Origin: Onchocerca volvulus
Taxonomy: Eukaryota > Nematoda > Chromadorea > Rhabditida > Onchocercidae
DNA length: 64,000 nucleotides
Direction of reading: 5' to 3'
NCBI GenBank assembly: GCA_000499405.2
Contig: HG738137.1
Location: 15,236,608-15,300,607 of the forward strand
In this document: piece after piece, positions 12,885 to 24,700 of the stretch
Layout of the letters: each line of letters begins with the position of its first letter
Position numbering within the stretch: the first letter of the stretch is position 1
Made by a program: the position numbers and the translations under genes
The notes under the pieces: generated by a model
The model's input: the letters and a program-made list of their open reading frames with translations, nothing else
What the model was told of the DNA's origin: nothing
Database searches by the model: none

Positions 12885-15700
12885 GTATATTTTTGAATTA
12901 ATAATTTCATTTCCATTTATAATTTAATCAACAGATAATTTTTCTTTTTTTTGGTTCCTGAATTGCAAATAATTTTTTCCATTAGGACAAATTTTATTGC
13001 TGATTTATAAAAAAATAAGCATTGTTAAATAGTGATAAGTAATGATTAAATATTATCAAGCGTAAACAAGGTTGATGAAAATACTCTTTCGAATTATTCT
13101 ATTTCTTCAAAAATGATTTTTATTTTATAAATTGTTAATTTGCAGAAGTTAAATTCGCAATATTTTTAGGAAACATATTTAGAAAAATAAATTGTATATC
13201 TGATACTACCAAATAATTGAAAACAGAAAATTGAAAAATTATGTACCAACTAATCAGTAAATGACAGTTATAAAATTAAGGAATATTTAAATTAAGTAAA
13301 TGCAATTTTTTCAAAATTTTTGCATATATTTTAATTATTTTTTTCAGGAATTGGAAGTGGATTGGAATAATCTATCAACATTTGTTTATTTATCGTTAAG
13401 CTTTATTGATGTTTCGTTTGCAATGAGATAAAAAGTTGTTGTGAATTAATTTTATGATCACTACAGTTATTATAATTTTAAAACTAATAGCAATTAAAAT
13501 CTTTAATTTGATTTAATCAATTACATTCTATTCTATCGGAATTTAAGATATTCATCGAATGATTACACGAAAATTAAGAAGCAGATTTTTTTGAAAACAA
13601 AAAAATTGTATTTTCAAAATAAAAGTCAAAATTTTCAACTCAAACTATGAAAGCAAATAAGTATTTAGCCAGAAAAATAAACATCTGATTGGTTTACGTT
13701 TGACACAAAATTTTCAACCATGTTTTGTTTTGTAAAATTTGAAAAGAAACGAGGAACATTTACAAAATGTTTATCAGTAAATATCAGCTAATCTTTACTG
13801 TATTCTTTTTTTATTACTATTCTGGTGAATATATCGAATGTTAAACTTTTTAATTAATCTTGTCATCTATTATTGTCATCCTAAATTGTTAAAAGAATTA
13901 GAATTATAAGAGTTTTATTCATTTCAATCATTTATTTACTCCATTTGACAGCATAATTATAAAAGTAACAATGATTTTAATAATTTAAAATGCTTATCAC
14001 CAATTTTTTTCTCTATCAGAAAAATTTTAATAATAATAATATTTAGTTTATCCTTTGAGAAAATTTGGAAAAAAAATGAAAGAAAAACGGTATGTTAAAT
14101 TTATTATTTTATATAATCAAAATGATAACTTTGAAAAGAAAAAAATTTTACACCTTTTCCAGAATTTCTAGGGAAATTATTTTGTTTTCCGAAAAATATA
14201 ATTGAATTCTTCCTTTGAATAATTTAACAAATTTTAATTATTAATTTCATACAACAGCTATTTTTAGCACTTATAATCAAGAATCATTTTTATTTTTATT
14301 TGCTTGAAAACTAATTTTTTTAGAAAACAGAAGTGAGAAAAGAGACGTAAATTACAGTCAATTAAAAATTTGATTAAGTTAGTTAATCAAATTAGAAACA
14401 ATTTAATTAGTTGTCTGAATTGTTGGCAAAAAGAATCACTTTGTTTTCTTAAATGAGATAAAATTACACTTATAATAGAAATTTTAATATGTATTAATTT
14501 GCATAAATTGATAGTAGGTCAGAATGTCATATCAAGCTGTCTTAGATTTGGCAAAACTTCATTTAATAATATAAAATTGAAATGCAAATGCAGTTTGCTA
14601 CAAAATATGCCTCTTGTTAGAATGCAAATATTGCAGTTTAAATAACTTTTTCAAATAAATTTCAATGATTTTTTCCAAATTAATTTCCATACATTTTGAG
14701 GAATAATCATTTTACATACCAGATATATTGGATAAATCTACCAGAAACACTTGTCATATGAAAAAATTATTAAATAAATAGAATATAGGGTATCAAATAG
14801 TTAATTAAATTAACTTTTTTCAAGGAATAAGAAAAATTGCACTAGACAAAATTTGTTGAAATTTATAAAATTAAAATTAAAAATAAGAAGGATTATGAGC
14901 ACAAAAGTTTTTTTTAGAGAAATATATTTCTTATTCGAAATTAATGTAAATGTGGTTGATTTTTTCATAACAAAAATTTTAATTTTATGCAAAAGCTTAT
15001 TTCTAAAATTCTTTTTATTGCTAAATAATCTTAAAAAGTTTAAGAAAATGATACTTCAGGCATTTTTCAGTAAATGTTTGAGCGTGTTCGACGGTTGGAT
15101 TGTGCTTCTTGTCAAATTTAATTGTAAGAGTGTAAAATTGAATGTTTCTTGGTTATTTTAAATTTTGATTTTTAATTTTTGTTGAAATATATGAATCTCA
15201 TTGGCTAAATGTAAATTTATTTTAGTTTAACCGGAATTTTATCTTTAAATCTCATAAAAACAGTAGAATTTAATTTACTTGAAATTAAGATAATGTAACG
15301 AAATTTTATATAATCATTTTAAACTTCAGGAATTATAGTTTTCATGAGTCAAAAGATGTGAAAAAATAAATACAATGAATTTTCACAATCAAATTTCACT
15401 TATCTTTTTAAATCAAAAATGATTTCATTTAAATTTTGCTAAAAAAAAAAAGTTTCCCATTTTAAAATACTTCTACACAATTATTTTCAATTTTTTTCCT
15501 GCTTTATTTAAACATACAAATTCTCACACATTTTCTGGAAGATAGAAAATTGCAATTAAAACCATTAAGTCAAAGTGTTCAAATTCATATCAGATTTTAT
15601 ATCACATCTTTCAATTAGTTTTATCATATTCTTCCTTTTTCAGCTTTCATTTGTAAATTTGTTTGCCAGTAATAAATATCTGTTCAAAATAGGCAATATT
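12885..15700. other. Intergenic, 3' flank of the Q-rich gene
   Basis: No exon is supported. AATAAA-type signals occur near 13187 and 13617. The open frames around 14810-15161 are Lys/Ile/Phe-rich, overlap each other on both strands and lack splice support. Confidence 0.6.
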
Positions 15701-15704
15701 TTAG
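15694..15704 (+). promoter_or_regulatory. Probable SL trans-splice acceptor for the membrane-protein gene
   Basis: CAATATTTTAG ends at 15704, twelve bases before the ATG at 15717. No upstream in-frame exon is evident, so this acceptor fits trans-splicing of a leader. Confidence 0.45.
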
Positions 15705-15716
15705 TTAAAATCATCA

Positions 15717-18700
15717 ATGGCGGAAAATTTCTACGTGGAAGCTTTAGTGTTGATGATACTTACCTATGCAATTCTGATCATTATCATTTTACGTATTGCA
15801 CTTATGCTTTGCCAGTTCACATTCAAAAGTGAAACTGATCAGATGAAACGGGCCGCGGTATATGAATTAAAATTTTATTGAAAAAATTTCAAATTTTATA
15901 TTTAGAAAATCATATTTTGTAGTAATTTCAGAAAAATGAATAAAATCTGCTAAACAACAGCTTAAATTAATATTTAATAGAGTTTAAAATGGATTAAAAT
16001 TTTTGTAATATTGAATGATACGAAAGTAAACAATCATTATTTATCAATATTTCCCATACAGTAGCTTAAATTTGTATTTTAAGTATAATGATATTTATAG
16101 TAGTCTAAAAATAATAACTTATAATGAATCCGGAAATAACTTAAAAGTAAGTCATGATCGATTACTTAAATTACTTCAGCAGCTTAACTGATAACAAAAC
16201 TTTATCTTTGAATTTTATGAATCAAAAGAACACTTAGATCATTTCCTTTTTTTTCTAATTGACTTTTGTTGAATAGTAATTTAAATTTGCTTTTAAATAA
16301 ACTGTTAAAGAATAAAATCTAATCATTTTGCTGGTTTCTATCGAGAATGCTAATGCTATACTTTTCGTATAAAATATTACATATTTGTCATTTTTGGATA
16401 AAATTATTGATAAAAAATGTTGAAATTTATATTATTTCATCTGAAATATTTTCCAACTTCAGAAAAAACAATCTTCATCGCTTCAAAATGTGATAATTGT
16501 AAAATCAAATGAAAATGAAAAAAATTCGAATCGAAATCACTCATTATGTGCTTGCAAAAAATATCATGAATATTCTGAAAGACCAGTAAAGTAATCATAT
16601 AAAAACAGTACTATTATTATTGTCATTGTTATTACAAATTATTAAAATGAGAACAAATTTTTTGATTTTTTTTATTTTCTAGAATATCACAATTATAATT
16701 AATTATAGGAATGACAACTTACCCATTCCTGCAAAGCATCAAATAATTTCGGCTGGTTTATCTGAAGAAAACAGATATCATCATCCTGTTGCCAAACAAG
16801 GTAAAACAATTTCAAAATATCTTAATCTGATAATAAAAAACCAAAATTCAATCTAAAATTAGTAAAATAGTCATTGTTTTAATATCAAATTACTCATAAC
16901 TTAATTTCATAATAATTCAAGAACGAAAAAATAGAAATTTGCAAAAAGAGATATCAGTGAAGAAAGTTATAATTTTTGCCTGAACATTATATTTTAAGCT
17001 CAATTTTACTGAAAATTGGATTCTTAAGAAGCACAAAAAATAATATACCAAATCATCGTGAAATGGTGGACAGAGAATTCTTCTAATGAATCGTTCCGTA
17101 GTTGGAGACTAATATTACTTAATTTACATACAAAAAAAAAATTTGAGAAATAAAAATAAGACTACTTTCATTGTAGAATTTTGGAATGAGGGAAATAAAT
17201 TTGCAGACTGTCCAAGCGGATCGAAATTCGACGTGACACAATCTAAATTTATTACTCCTTCAAGCGTATCATCAGGCGTAACACAATCCGAACAGGAACG
17301 AATAAATGATGGTGAATGCATGTGAATTATTTTGATAATAAGTTATGAAATAATATTAATTATTATCCATTATTTTCAGGTCCAATTACTTATAACTGAT
17401 CTTACCATGAGAAGAAATATAGATAAATACTTATAGCATAGAATAAACAAATGGATGAAAATATATTATAAATTACAATATCACTAAAATTTATCTGTTG
17501 AGAAAAAAATGATCATTCTCTAAATTCTAATGTATTTTGAATTTCAAATTCCATTCGAAAAAAAAAGAACTAAAAAGATTATGAGACAATGAAAAAAAAG
17601 CAAAGGAACAAGTCCTAGAATTGGATGAAACAATTTCGATTTTAAGTTTTGATTGATTAAAAATAGTATTTAAAATGTATTTTCCAATAAATTCCATTTT
17701 TTTACATTTCAAGATGATTCATTTTGGCGACAATCATTTCAAGAAGAAAGTGAGCTAAGTAAAGAAAGTACAACAATACCGCATACATCAGCTTATGGAA
17801 TGCGAAAAATTGGCAAAAAAACTTACATTGAGTAAGAAAAAAAATATTTTCATCAAAAATTATTTCATACTTCATTTTTTTTAATTTGAAATTACAAATA
17901 ATGTACTTATAATAATTTTTAAAATAAATGGTAGGACAGGAAATCTACAGTAATTGAGCAAAGTAATTTTGTAATGAATAATAATGATATTAATTAATAA
18001 TAAATGACGAGTAATACGTAAAAATAGAGAAAGCATGAAAAATAAAAATAGTAAAACAAATTATCTTAATTACTCATAGATTCATAATTACGATTTAGTA
18101 ATCAAGCAGTAAATATACCAGATTACAGCAGCCAACTAAAATATTAGGTCAAGTATGCCAAATGACATATTGTTTAGCTACAAACTTTTAAAATAGTCAA
18201 AAATATAATAAAGTATTTTTAAAATTTTTTCGGATCAATATCAATTTTTTCCATATAAAATTTTGAATTTTTAAAAATATGGTTATTATTACTATTTAAT
18301 TGTTCATTACGATACTTCTGATGTCAGCGAAATATATACGATTAAAATTTGGAATATTTAAAAACTATCCATTGTGGACTATTTTTATCATATTCTAATG
18401 TATTACATTTGAAAAATTTAAAAATTAATTCACTTTGTAATTAGAAAATTTGCTACGGTCAAATTCGCAATTCACTTTCCGGTTAATTCCAAAATATAAT
18501 TTAATTTCAGTGATACAAACATTGGCTCACCAAGATCTAAAGCATTAGAGGAAAAATCATACGAATATATCGAGTATGTCATATATTGCGTCAAATCTGC
18601 ATATATAAAAATGGGAAAAAATTGAAAAAAAAAAGTTCACAAAATGATTAAAATATTTGGAAAATTTGGAATTCGAAAATTTAGTTGGAAAATAACGACT

Positions 18701-18890
18701 TTTTCATTGCGGAAAAACTTCCAATGAAATAATTAGAAATCAAATTTGAATTGACAAAAAAAAAATGCAAGAATTTTTATGCTTGAATTTAATAAGCATT
18801 AATGAAAAATATTTAAGAGTTCCAGAAAGTAATCGTGCTGCAACAAAAGACAAAGCTGCTGTTGAACCCGTTCATCACGCCAATACATAG
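15717..18890 (+). CDS. Small single-pass membrane protein, 7 exons, ~249 aa
   Basis: Unrecognised protein. Exons 15717-15857, 16463-16590, 16709-16800, 17177-17311, 17714-17831, 18511-18573 and 18818-18890 total 750 nt and keep one open frame to TAG. Residues 9-33 form one strong hydrophobic helix (ALVLMILTYAILIIIILRIA), preceded by a short acidic N-terminus and followed by Lys/Arg, so it is probably a membrane anchor with a soluble C-terminal region of about 215 aa. That region is hydrophilic, Ser/Lys/Glu/Asn-rich, has a CACKK cluster around residue 78, and shows no catalytic motif or recognisable domain. Donors are GTATAT, GTAATC, GTAAAA, GTGAAT, GTAAGA and GTATGT. The last acceptor is placed at 18817 because the neighbouring TTCCAG gives an immediate stop. 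Confidence 0.7.
17380..17399 (+). other. Possible alternative terminal exon of the membrane-protein gene
   Basis: After the exon ending 17311 (phase 1), a strong TATTTTCAG acceptor at 17379 would join in frame to GGT CCA ATT ACT TAT AAC TGA, giving a protein ending in GPITYN. The same phase also joins correctly to the exon at 17714, which extends the protein. Both are consistent; this would be a short isoform of about 171 aa. Confidence 0.35.
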
Positions 18891-20005
18891 TAAAATTCTG
18901 ATGAATAAATTACAAATATTTTATGATCAAATACTTTTCTTTCGTATAATAAATTGCTTCTTTCTATGGCCAATAAAAAGTTATAATACAATTAATCAAT
19001 CAATAAAATATATAAACAGGAAAGAATGCTGTTCTTTAATTTTCTCGTTTCTCGGAAAATTCTCCGAATCATGGGAGCAAGGTTTCAAGCTTAGGCTGAC
19101 AGTTTTCCAGGAAAATTTTTGAATTTCGCAGTAGAAAAAAGTTGCGCGGGAAAAATTCTACCATACCGGATAATGGTAAAGTTGCAGAATGATTACGGTG
19201 GGAAAATGGTATTGCATGAAAAAAAAAAAACAAACTAAATGTATGTTTCATCACTTTTTAAACTCCTGTTATTGAAGAATAAATAACTGTTTAAACAAAA
19301 GACTGAAACAAAATATTATGATACTGTCCTCACGGTGATTGCTTGGAAAATTATGCTAATGACTGGGTTTCAAAGAATAAAAATCATAGCATATAAAACA
19401 AAAATAATATAGTAAATTTGGTGTTTAAGCGCTTGTTCAAAAAATAAAATTCCCATTCGGTGGAAGAATGAATTGTCAAAAAATAAAAAACTATATCTTT
19501 TGTTCATATTTACCTGTCGGTGAAACCAAACAATAATTTTTGCACGTTAATTAACTGAATTTTTCAAATTTTGAGTCAATGATTTTTACTGATTACGAGG
19601 AATAATAATTCCTTTTTCAGCATCGAATAAATCACTTTCTGTTTTTTGTCGCTGATAGTTTAAAAAAAAAAAAAAATTAAAAAAAAGTATGCCTTTCATA
19701 TAACAATTCACAATAATTTTGAAAAAAATTTCAGATATTTCCAAGCATAGTTCAACTTTTTTTTCAAAAATTTTAGAAATCGAATCAAAATTGGAAATTT
19801 TTTGAACTAACTCACTCGTCAAGCGAAAACTGCAGAATTTGGAAAATCTTATCAATTTTTTTTAATTTATGATTGAGATAAGAAATTCGCCATAATTTCA
19901 TAGAATTTGTTATAAAAATGTTAGAAAGGACTGAGAAAGTGACAGTTGTGATAATACGAAAAAAAAAGTGAACTACTTTGAAATTGAAAGTGAAAATTTA
20001 CATAT
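18891..20005. other. Intergenic, no gene seen
   Basis: 3' flank of the membrane-protein gene with an AATAAA near 19278. Open frames (18835-19122 plus, 19586-19855 minus) are Phe/Lys-rich without homology or splice signals. Confidence 0.55.
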
Positions 20006-20263
20006 AAAGCTTGAGATAGAAAAAGCGAAATCGTGTCGAGGAAATTTGGGAAGCAAAATTTCTGTTCCGGTACATTCCAAGCGAACATAATCCCGTAGAC
20101 ATTGCAACAAAGGGAATATCTTCGCGAAAATTTTGCGAATTATGAGCCGTGGTGATGGTGGTATGGACCCTCATGTTTAAAAGAAAATGAATCTAACTGG
20201 CCAGAGTGGGGATTTAATAACAAAAAAGAGTTCGAAAAACCAAAAGAAAAGATCATCGCAAAG
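20006..20263 (+). mobile_element. Decayed BEL/Pao retrotransposon pol fragment, arm 1
   Basis: Around 20041-20150 the plus strand reads FLFRYIPSEHNPVDIATKG. After a frameshift and stops it reads WWYGPSCLKENESNWPEW (about 20156-20208). These match the region between the RNase H and integrase parts of BEL/Pao polyproteins, where (Y/H)IPSxxNPADIATRG and WWxGPxWL are hallmarks. Similarity to the element continues to about 20340, beyond the part repeated in arm 2. No LTR, reverse transcriptase or integrase is present, so this is a relic. Confidence 0.8.
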
Positions 20264-20469
20264 TTCATCAATGATTATTTGGTATTACACTTACATGACA
20301 TATTTCAAACTACAAATAAAGTAATGAATGTGCCGAATAAGCACACAATCATTTTCAATTTTAATCCGGAAAAAGATTTTTCAAATTAATACATGAAAAA
20401 ATAAGAAAAACATGATTATCAACAACCGAATGGAGAAGGAGCAGCAAGCAGTTTATCTTTTTTTTTTTA

Positions 20470-20531
20470 TTGTTGTACGTTTTAGGCATCGTTGCTTTCT
20501 TTTGTTTTTTTAAATTTAGTCTATTTTAACT

Positions 20532-20564
<33 letters not shown>

Positions 20565-20810
20565 AATGTTTATCTTACACCTAGAATAAAAGTTTACCAG
20601 GAAAATACTGAATCTCATATTCATTTCAAAATGTATTCGATCATAAAGTTTAGCTTATTTAGCACGCTTTTTTTTTTGCTGTACGTTTTAAGTATCATTA
20701 TTTTCTTTTGCATATAAATTTAGTCCATCTTGGCCGGTTATTTTGCAATGTTTATCTTGCGTCTAGAATGAAATTATACTAGGAAAATATTGAATTTCAT
20801 TTATGAGTTT
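20470..20810. repeat. Direct repeat inside the inverted repeat loop
   Basis: About 20472-20625 and 20673-20805 are diverged direct copies. Both run through GTACGTTTTA, TCATT/TCGTT..TTCTTTTG, AAATTTAGTC, TTTTGCAATGTTTATCTT, CTAGAATxAAA and AGGAAAATAxTGAATxTCAT. A poly-T tract of about 32 bases separates parts of the first copy. No coding content is recognised. Confidence 0.65.
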
Positions 20811-20837
20811 AAAACTCGCGTTAATTTGATTTGTAAT

Positions 20838-21095
20838 CTTTGCGATGATCTTTTCTTTTGGTTTTTTCGATCTCTTTTTTGTTATTAAAATCCCACTATG
20901 GCCAGCTGGATTCATTTTCTTTTAAACATGAGGGTCCATACCATCACCACCACGGCTCATAATTCGCAAATTTTTGCGAAGATATTCCCTTTGTTGCAAT
21001 GTCTACGGGATTATGTTCGCTTGGAATGTATCGGAACAGAAATTTTGCTTCCCATATTTCCTCGATACGATTTCGTTTTTTCTATCTCAAGCTTT
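20838..21095 (-). mobile_element. Inverted second copy of the BEL/Pao fragment, arm 2
   Basis: This 258 bp segment is the near-identical reverse complement of 20006-20263. Shared landmarks include GATCATCGCAAAG, GAGGGTCCATACCATC, CCCTTTGTTGCAATGTCTAC and CTATCTCAAGCTTTA. It carries its own stops (a TAG within the WPEW segment), so neither arm is functional. Confidence 0.85.
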
Positions 21096-23194
21096 ATTTT
21101 TCAATTATCATATTTATAATTCAGTAAAACAAGCTTGATTTTTGCCTGTACAGATAAGTGATTTCGGATTCAAGCAGCGATTGAGATTCAATTCCCTTAT
21201 GAAAAGATAGGATTGTATGTAGAAATTTTTTCAAATTTCTACATTTTATTTTCTTTTGATATTTGACATGTTTATTTAACCTAAAGAAATTTGCAAATTT
21301 TGGTGAAATATTTCACAAATAAATTAAATTACCAATCGTATTAATAAGCATTTTAGCTTTTACAGACATATAATTCGGGCAATAAAAGCATTATATCTAT
21401 CTTTGATAAATTTAAAAATAAATAGTTAAACTATATCTTTGTGTATTATTGTATCAATTAATATATTAATTCGTATTGTGGTAGCATATAACTGTTATCA
21501 TATAATAATTATCCATTTTTTCGATGGTTTTTTTTAAATTGTTCAAATCTATTCTTCAACGATGATTTAAAAATAATGATTTAAAGATAAATAGATAAGT
21601 GAATATATAAGCAAAAAATTTAAATTTTTACTTAAATTACTGTTAATTTTAAAAAGTATTTGTTTTCATCAAAAAAATTAAACAAACGAAAAAAAAAAAT
21701 TTTCAAAAAATTTTCAATAAAAATTAGAGGAAATTTGGCATGAACCGAAAAAATAATATACATTTTAGTAATAAAACTGTAATTAAATGAAGAAATCAAA
21801 TTCTTATAACTTATTCACTTACTGCAAATTCTCAATTCAACAGAAATATAATCAATTTTATGCTAAAGAAAATGCTGTGCAATATAAAACAAAAGAAAAC
21901 TATATTCATTTGACCTACTGCAACATGATTAGTTTTTTTTTATAATTCGATATCGCAATGTCTAATCATATATAATTTTCTAATCTGTTTTTTTTTCTTT
22001 TGCTTTTTTTAGTAAAATTTTTAATTTTGACAATTTTCAACCCTTAAATGAATAGTTTTGATTAACTGATTACAAATAAATTGTTAGATAGATGATCCAA
22101 TTTCAACTGAAATTTCAGTTAAGCTTACTTTATTCTGTTTTCATACCAACAAAAATTTTGTTCTGTGCAATCAATAGAACTGTAAGATTTTGTCTGATAA
22201 TAGCATAATTTTATGATATTATATCAATATTTTGCTCGAATCGAATAAATTACACCCAATATCGTATGTCTTCATTAACTTAATTAACTAGGTCATTACT
22301 CTGTCCACTTCGGGTAATTTAATTTCGACAAAAAAAAAGAGACTAAATTAACTTTACACCATTTGGTCATTTTATTTCTGGAAAAATTATAAAAAAGTTT
22401 TTAAAATTCCAAAAATTTAGAATGAAATTTTTTTTTTCTTTGCTTTTAATTAAGCCTGTTATAATAAATCTAAGATTACATATGGTCGTCTTTTTCAAAA
22501 TTGGATAATGATTAGAATACTTTTTGGAATTTCAAATATACTAAGAACATAATAATTTAATCAATCATATCACAATTGTTCCAATGCAAACCATTTTGGA
22601 TCACTGCTCATTCAAAATATTTCAAAATTGAGCATGACACAAAAAAGAAAATGAAGATAATTGGAATTTGGAGTAAGAATTTTCACTTTTAATAATTTTT
22701 TTTTTGATTTTTCTAATTTAACACTTTTCTTGCATCCACTTTATTGTACCGATATTTGCTAATTCTGGAACTTTATCCACTATGTTCAACAACAAAATTT
22801 AACATAAAATAATTTAATTATCACATATCTTTCAAAATTTAATTTGTTCTCTAACAATCATTTTTTTCTTCAACAGATTTCTTATATTCTTCTTTTAACT
22901 CTCAGAAATGGACAATTCGTTATTCGACGATGAGTAATTCTTAGGGTATTTTGAAAGCTATAAGCACTTGTATTTATACGTTTTTCTATTGTATTTGTAA
23001 AATATTTATTTTTATATTGTTAACAGATCGAATCAAATCCATTATATAATGTATTATTTAAATAAACTATTGAAAAAAAAAAGTGAAAAAATGTAAATTA
23101 GAAGTAATTACGCACTATTTTAATTTTCTAATTTTATTGATATATGAATGGAATGTTGTAAATATGAGCGATAATTTCGTTCACATATAGAATT
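21096..23194. other. Intergenic, no gene seen
   Basis: AT-rich sequence with poly-A/T runs. No exon chain or repeat boundary could be supported on either strand. Confidence 0.5.
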
Positions 23195-23818
23195 TCAATA
23201 AAATATCGTTTTCATCCATGATATTGACATCGGCAATAGCAACAATGGCATCTAAAATTTTCATTTTATTATATTAATTAGTTATTTTATCATTTTCAAC
23301 AATCCTTTTTCTTTCACTATTTCTTTATCCTTTTTCCTTTATTCATTTATCATTATCATTATTCATGATTTTTATGGTGGTAATGTTCTAGCAAGAAATA
23401 GTAAGAATTTTAAATGCCGTAATATTTTTTAATTCGGAATCGTTTTAGCTTTTAGACTTTTAATAGAATTATTGATTGGATTGATGATGAAAAGTTATTT
23501 GCAAAATTGTTGTTTTGTCATTTTTGGATTTTTTTTTTTTGCAAATAAGACTTTTCGTATGAAATAGATGATAAATGAACTAACATGCAACAATGATTTC
23601 CTGAACATTTCTTTCAGACCTGCTCCTCCTCCATTTCGACAGCAAGGATCGAGAGGTTTCAAACAACAAATGTAATTATATCGTTTAAACCGATGATTTC
23701 TGAATGAGATTTGCTTTTCAACAATACTTATGGAATTATTTCTCTTTGAAGCATCGATGTCAGCTATCATTACTGTTAGCACCAATAACAGCAGTAATAC
23801 AATCCACTTCAATTTCAT
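23195..23818 (-). CDS. Small secreted Cys/Gly-rich precursor, copy A (96 aa)
   Basis: Two exons: 23818-23585 (78 codons) and 23251-23195 (18 codons plus TGA), joined CAT|GTTAGT..TTTTAG|ATG in phase 0. Residues 1-23 form a signal peptide (MKLKWIVLLLLLVLTVMIA). A short pro-region ends at the basic site RFKR (~44-47). The predicted mature part has CC..CCRNGGGAG (four Cys), KEMFRKSLLH, and the shared tail PLLLLPMSISWMK. A CATTTCAG acceptor lies four bases before the ATG, suggesting SL trans-splicing. It is paralogous to genes at 41112 and 51957 and is the most diverged of the three. Its block is inverted relative to the neighbouring duplicated DNA. Function is unknown; a secreted peptide (antimicrobial, effector or signalling) is inference only. 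Confidence 0.7.
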
Positions 23819-24700
23819 TATCCTGAAATGTTTGTAAAGTTGCGAAGAAAATCCAAAAATCGTAATTTTGAGAAATTTTTCTTATCGATCATCCTTCGGG
23901 TAGAAAGCCGAGAAATGTCATTATATGGAATAATGGCTATCTTTATTAGTATTAATCATGTGAATCCATGTAGGAAAATTCATTTTTTCAAGGAATTTGA
24001 ATATTTTCTAATTTATAAAAATGCCACTATCACTGGTAAATGTATTCAGCAAGGAATTAATTTAACAATAAAAATTTCCGGAATCAAATGAAATAAAAGA
24101 ATTTATATTATCTTGCGTGCATTTGCCGAAATTGAAAAAGTAATCAATTCGTTTCATTTTTTAAATTTGAAGCTATTAAGCATTTCAAGTTTGCATGCAA
24201 ATATTATAAGAAAGAAAATTAACATTTGCTAATGAAATGAAACGTAACCTATAGCGTCTTAGCATACGTTGGAATATTATTAATATATATTGCGTATTTG
24301 GATATATCGATGTTTCCAAAAGTCATACAGATATCTTGATTTAGAATTACATAAAATTTCAGGTTATTTTATTTATACTTTTGCTGAATAAATAACCCGA
24401 ACTATTGATATATTCAAAAAAAAAAAAAAATACCAATTTTTAAGGATAATGTTATTAAAAAAACAAAAATATATACATCTTTTCTATGTAATTTATTTGA
24501 ATATTTCGGCAAATTTCGCATAAGAAATAGAAATAGAAATTAGATTACTTTAGAAAAAAACAGATCATTCTTAAAATTTAAACTTCAAACCTATTGATTG
24601 TGGCAAAATGCAGAAAGATATCTATAATTTATATTAAAGACATTCTTATTTAATATTTATTATTATGTATATCTACATGATATACCTATTTATTATATTT
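23819..24700 (-). repeat. Inverted upstream flank of copy A (block Z)
   Basis: Read on the minus strand, this flank aligns with the DNA upstream of the other two peptide genes (about 40.6-41.1 kb and 51.3-51.95 kb). Shared stretches include CTACC..CGAA..GATCGAT..GAAAAATTT and, further out, TGCAAACTTGAAATG and AATA(T)ACGCAATA. The right edge is approximate. Confidence 0.65.

Noticed and set aside
18826..18890. Last exon of the membrane-protein gene starting after TTCCAG at 18825.
   Set aside because: In the required phase it gives a stop after one full codon. Using the AAG at 18817 keeps 24 codons open to TAG.
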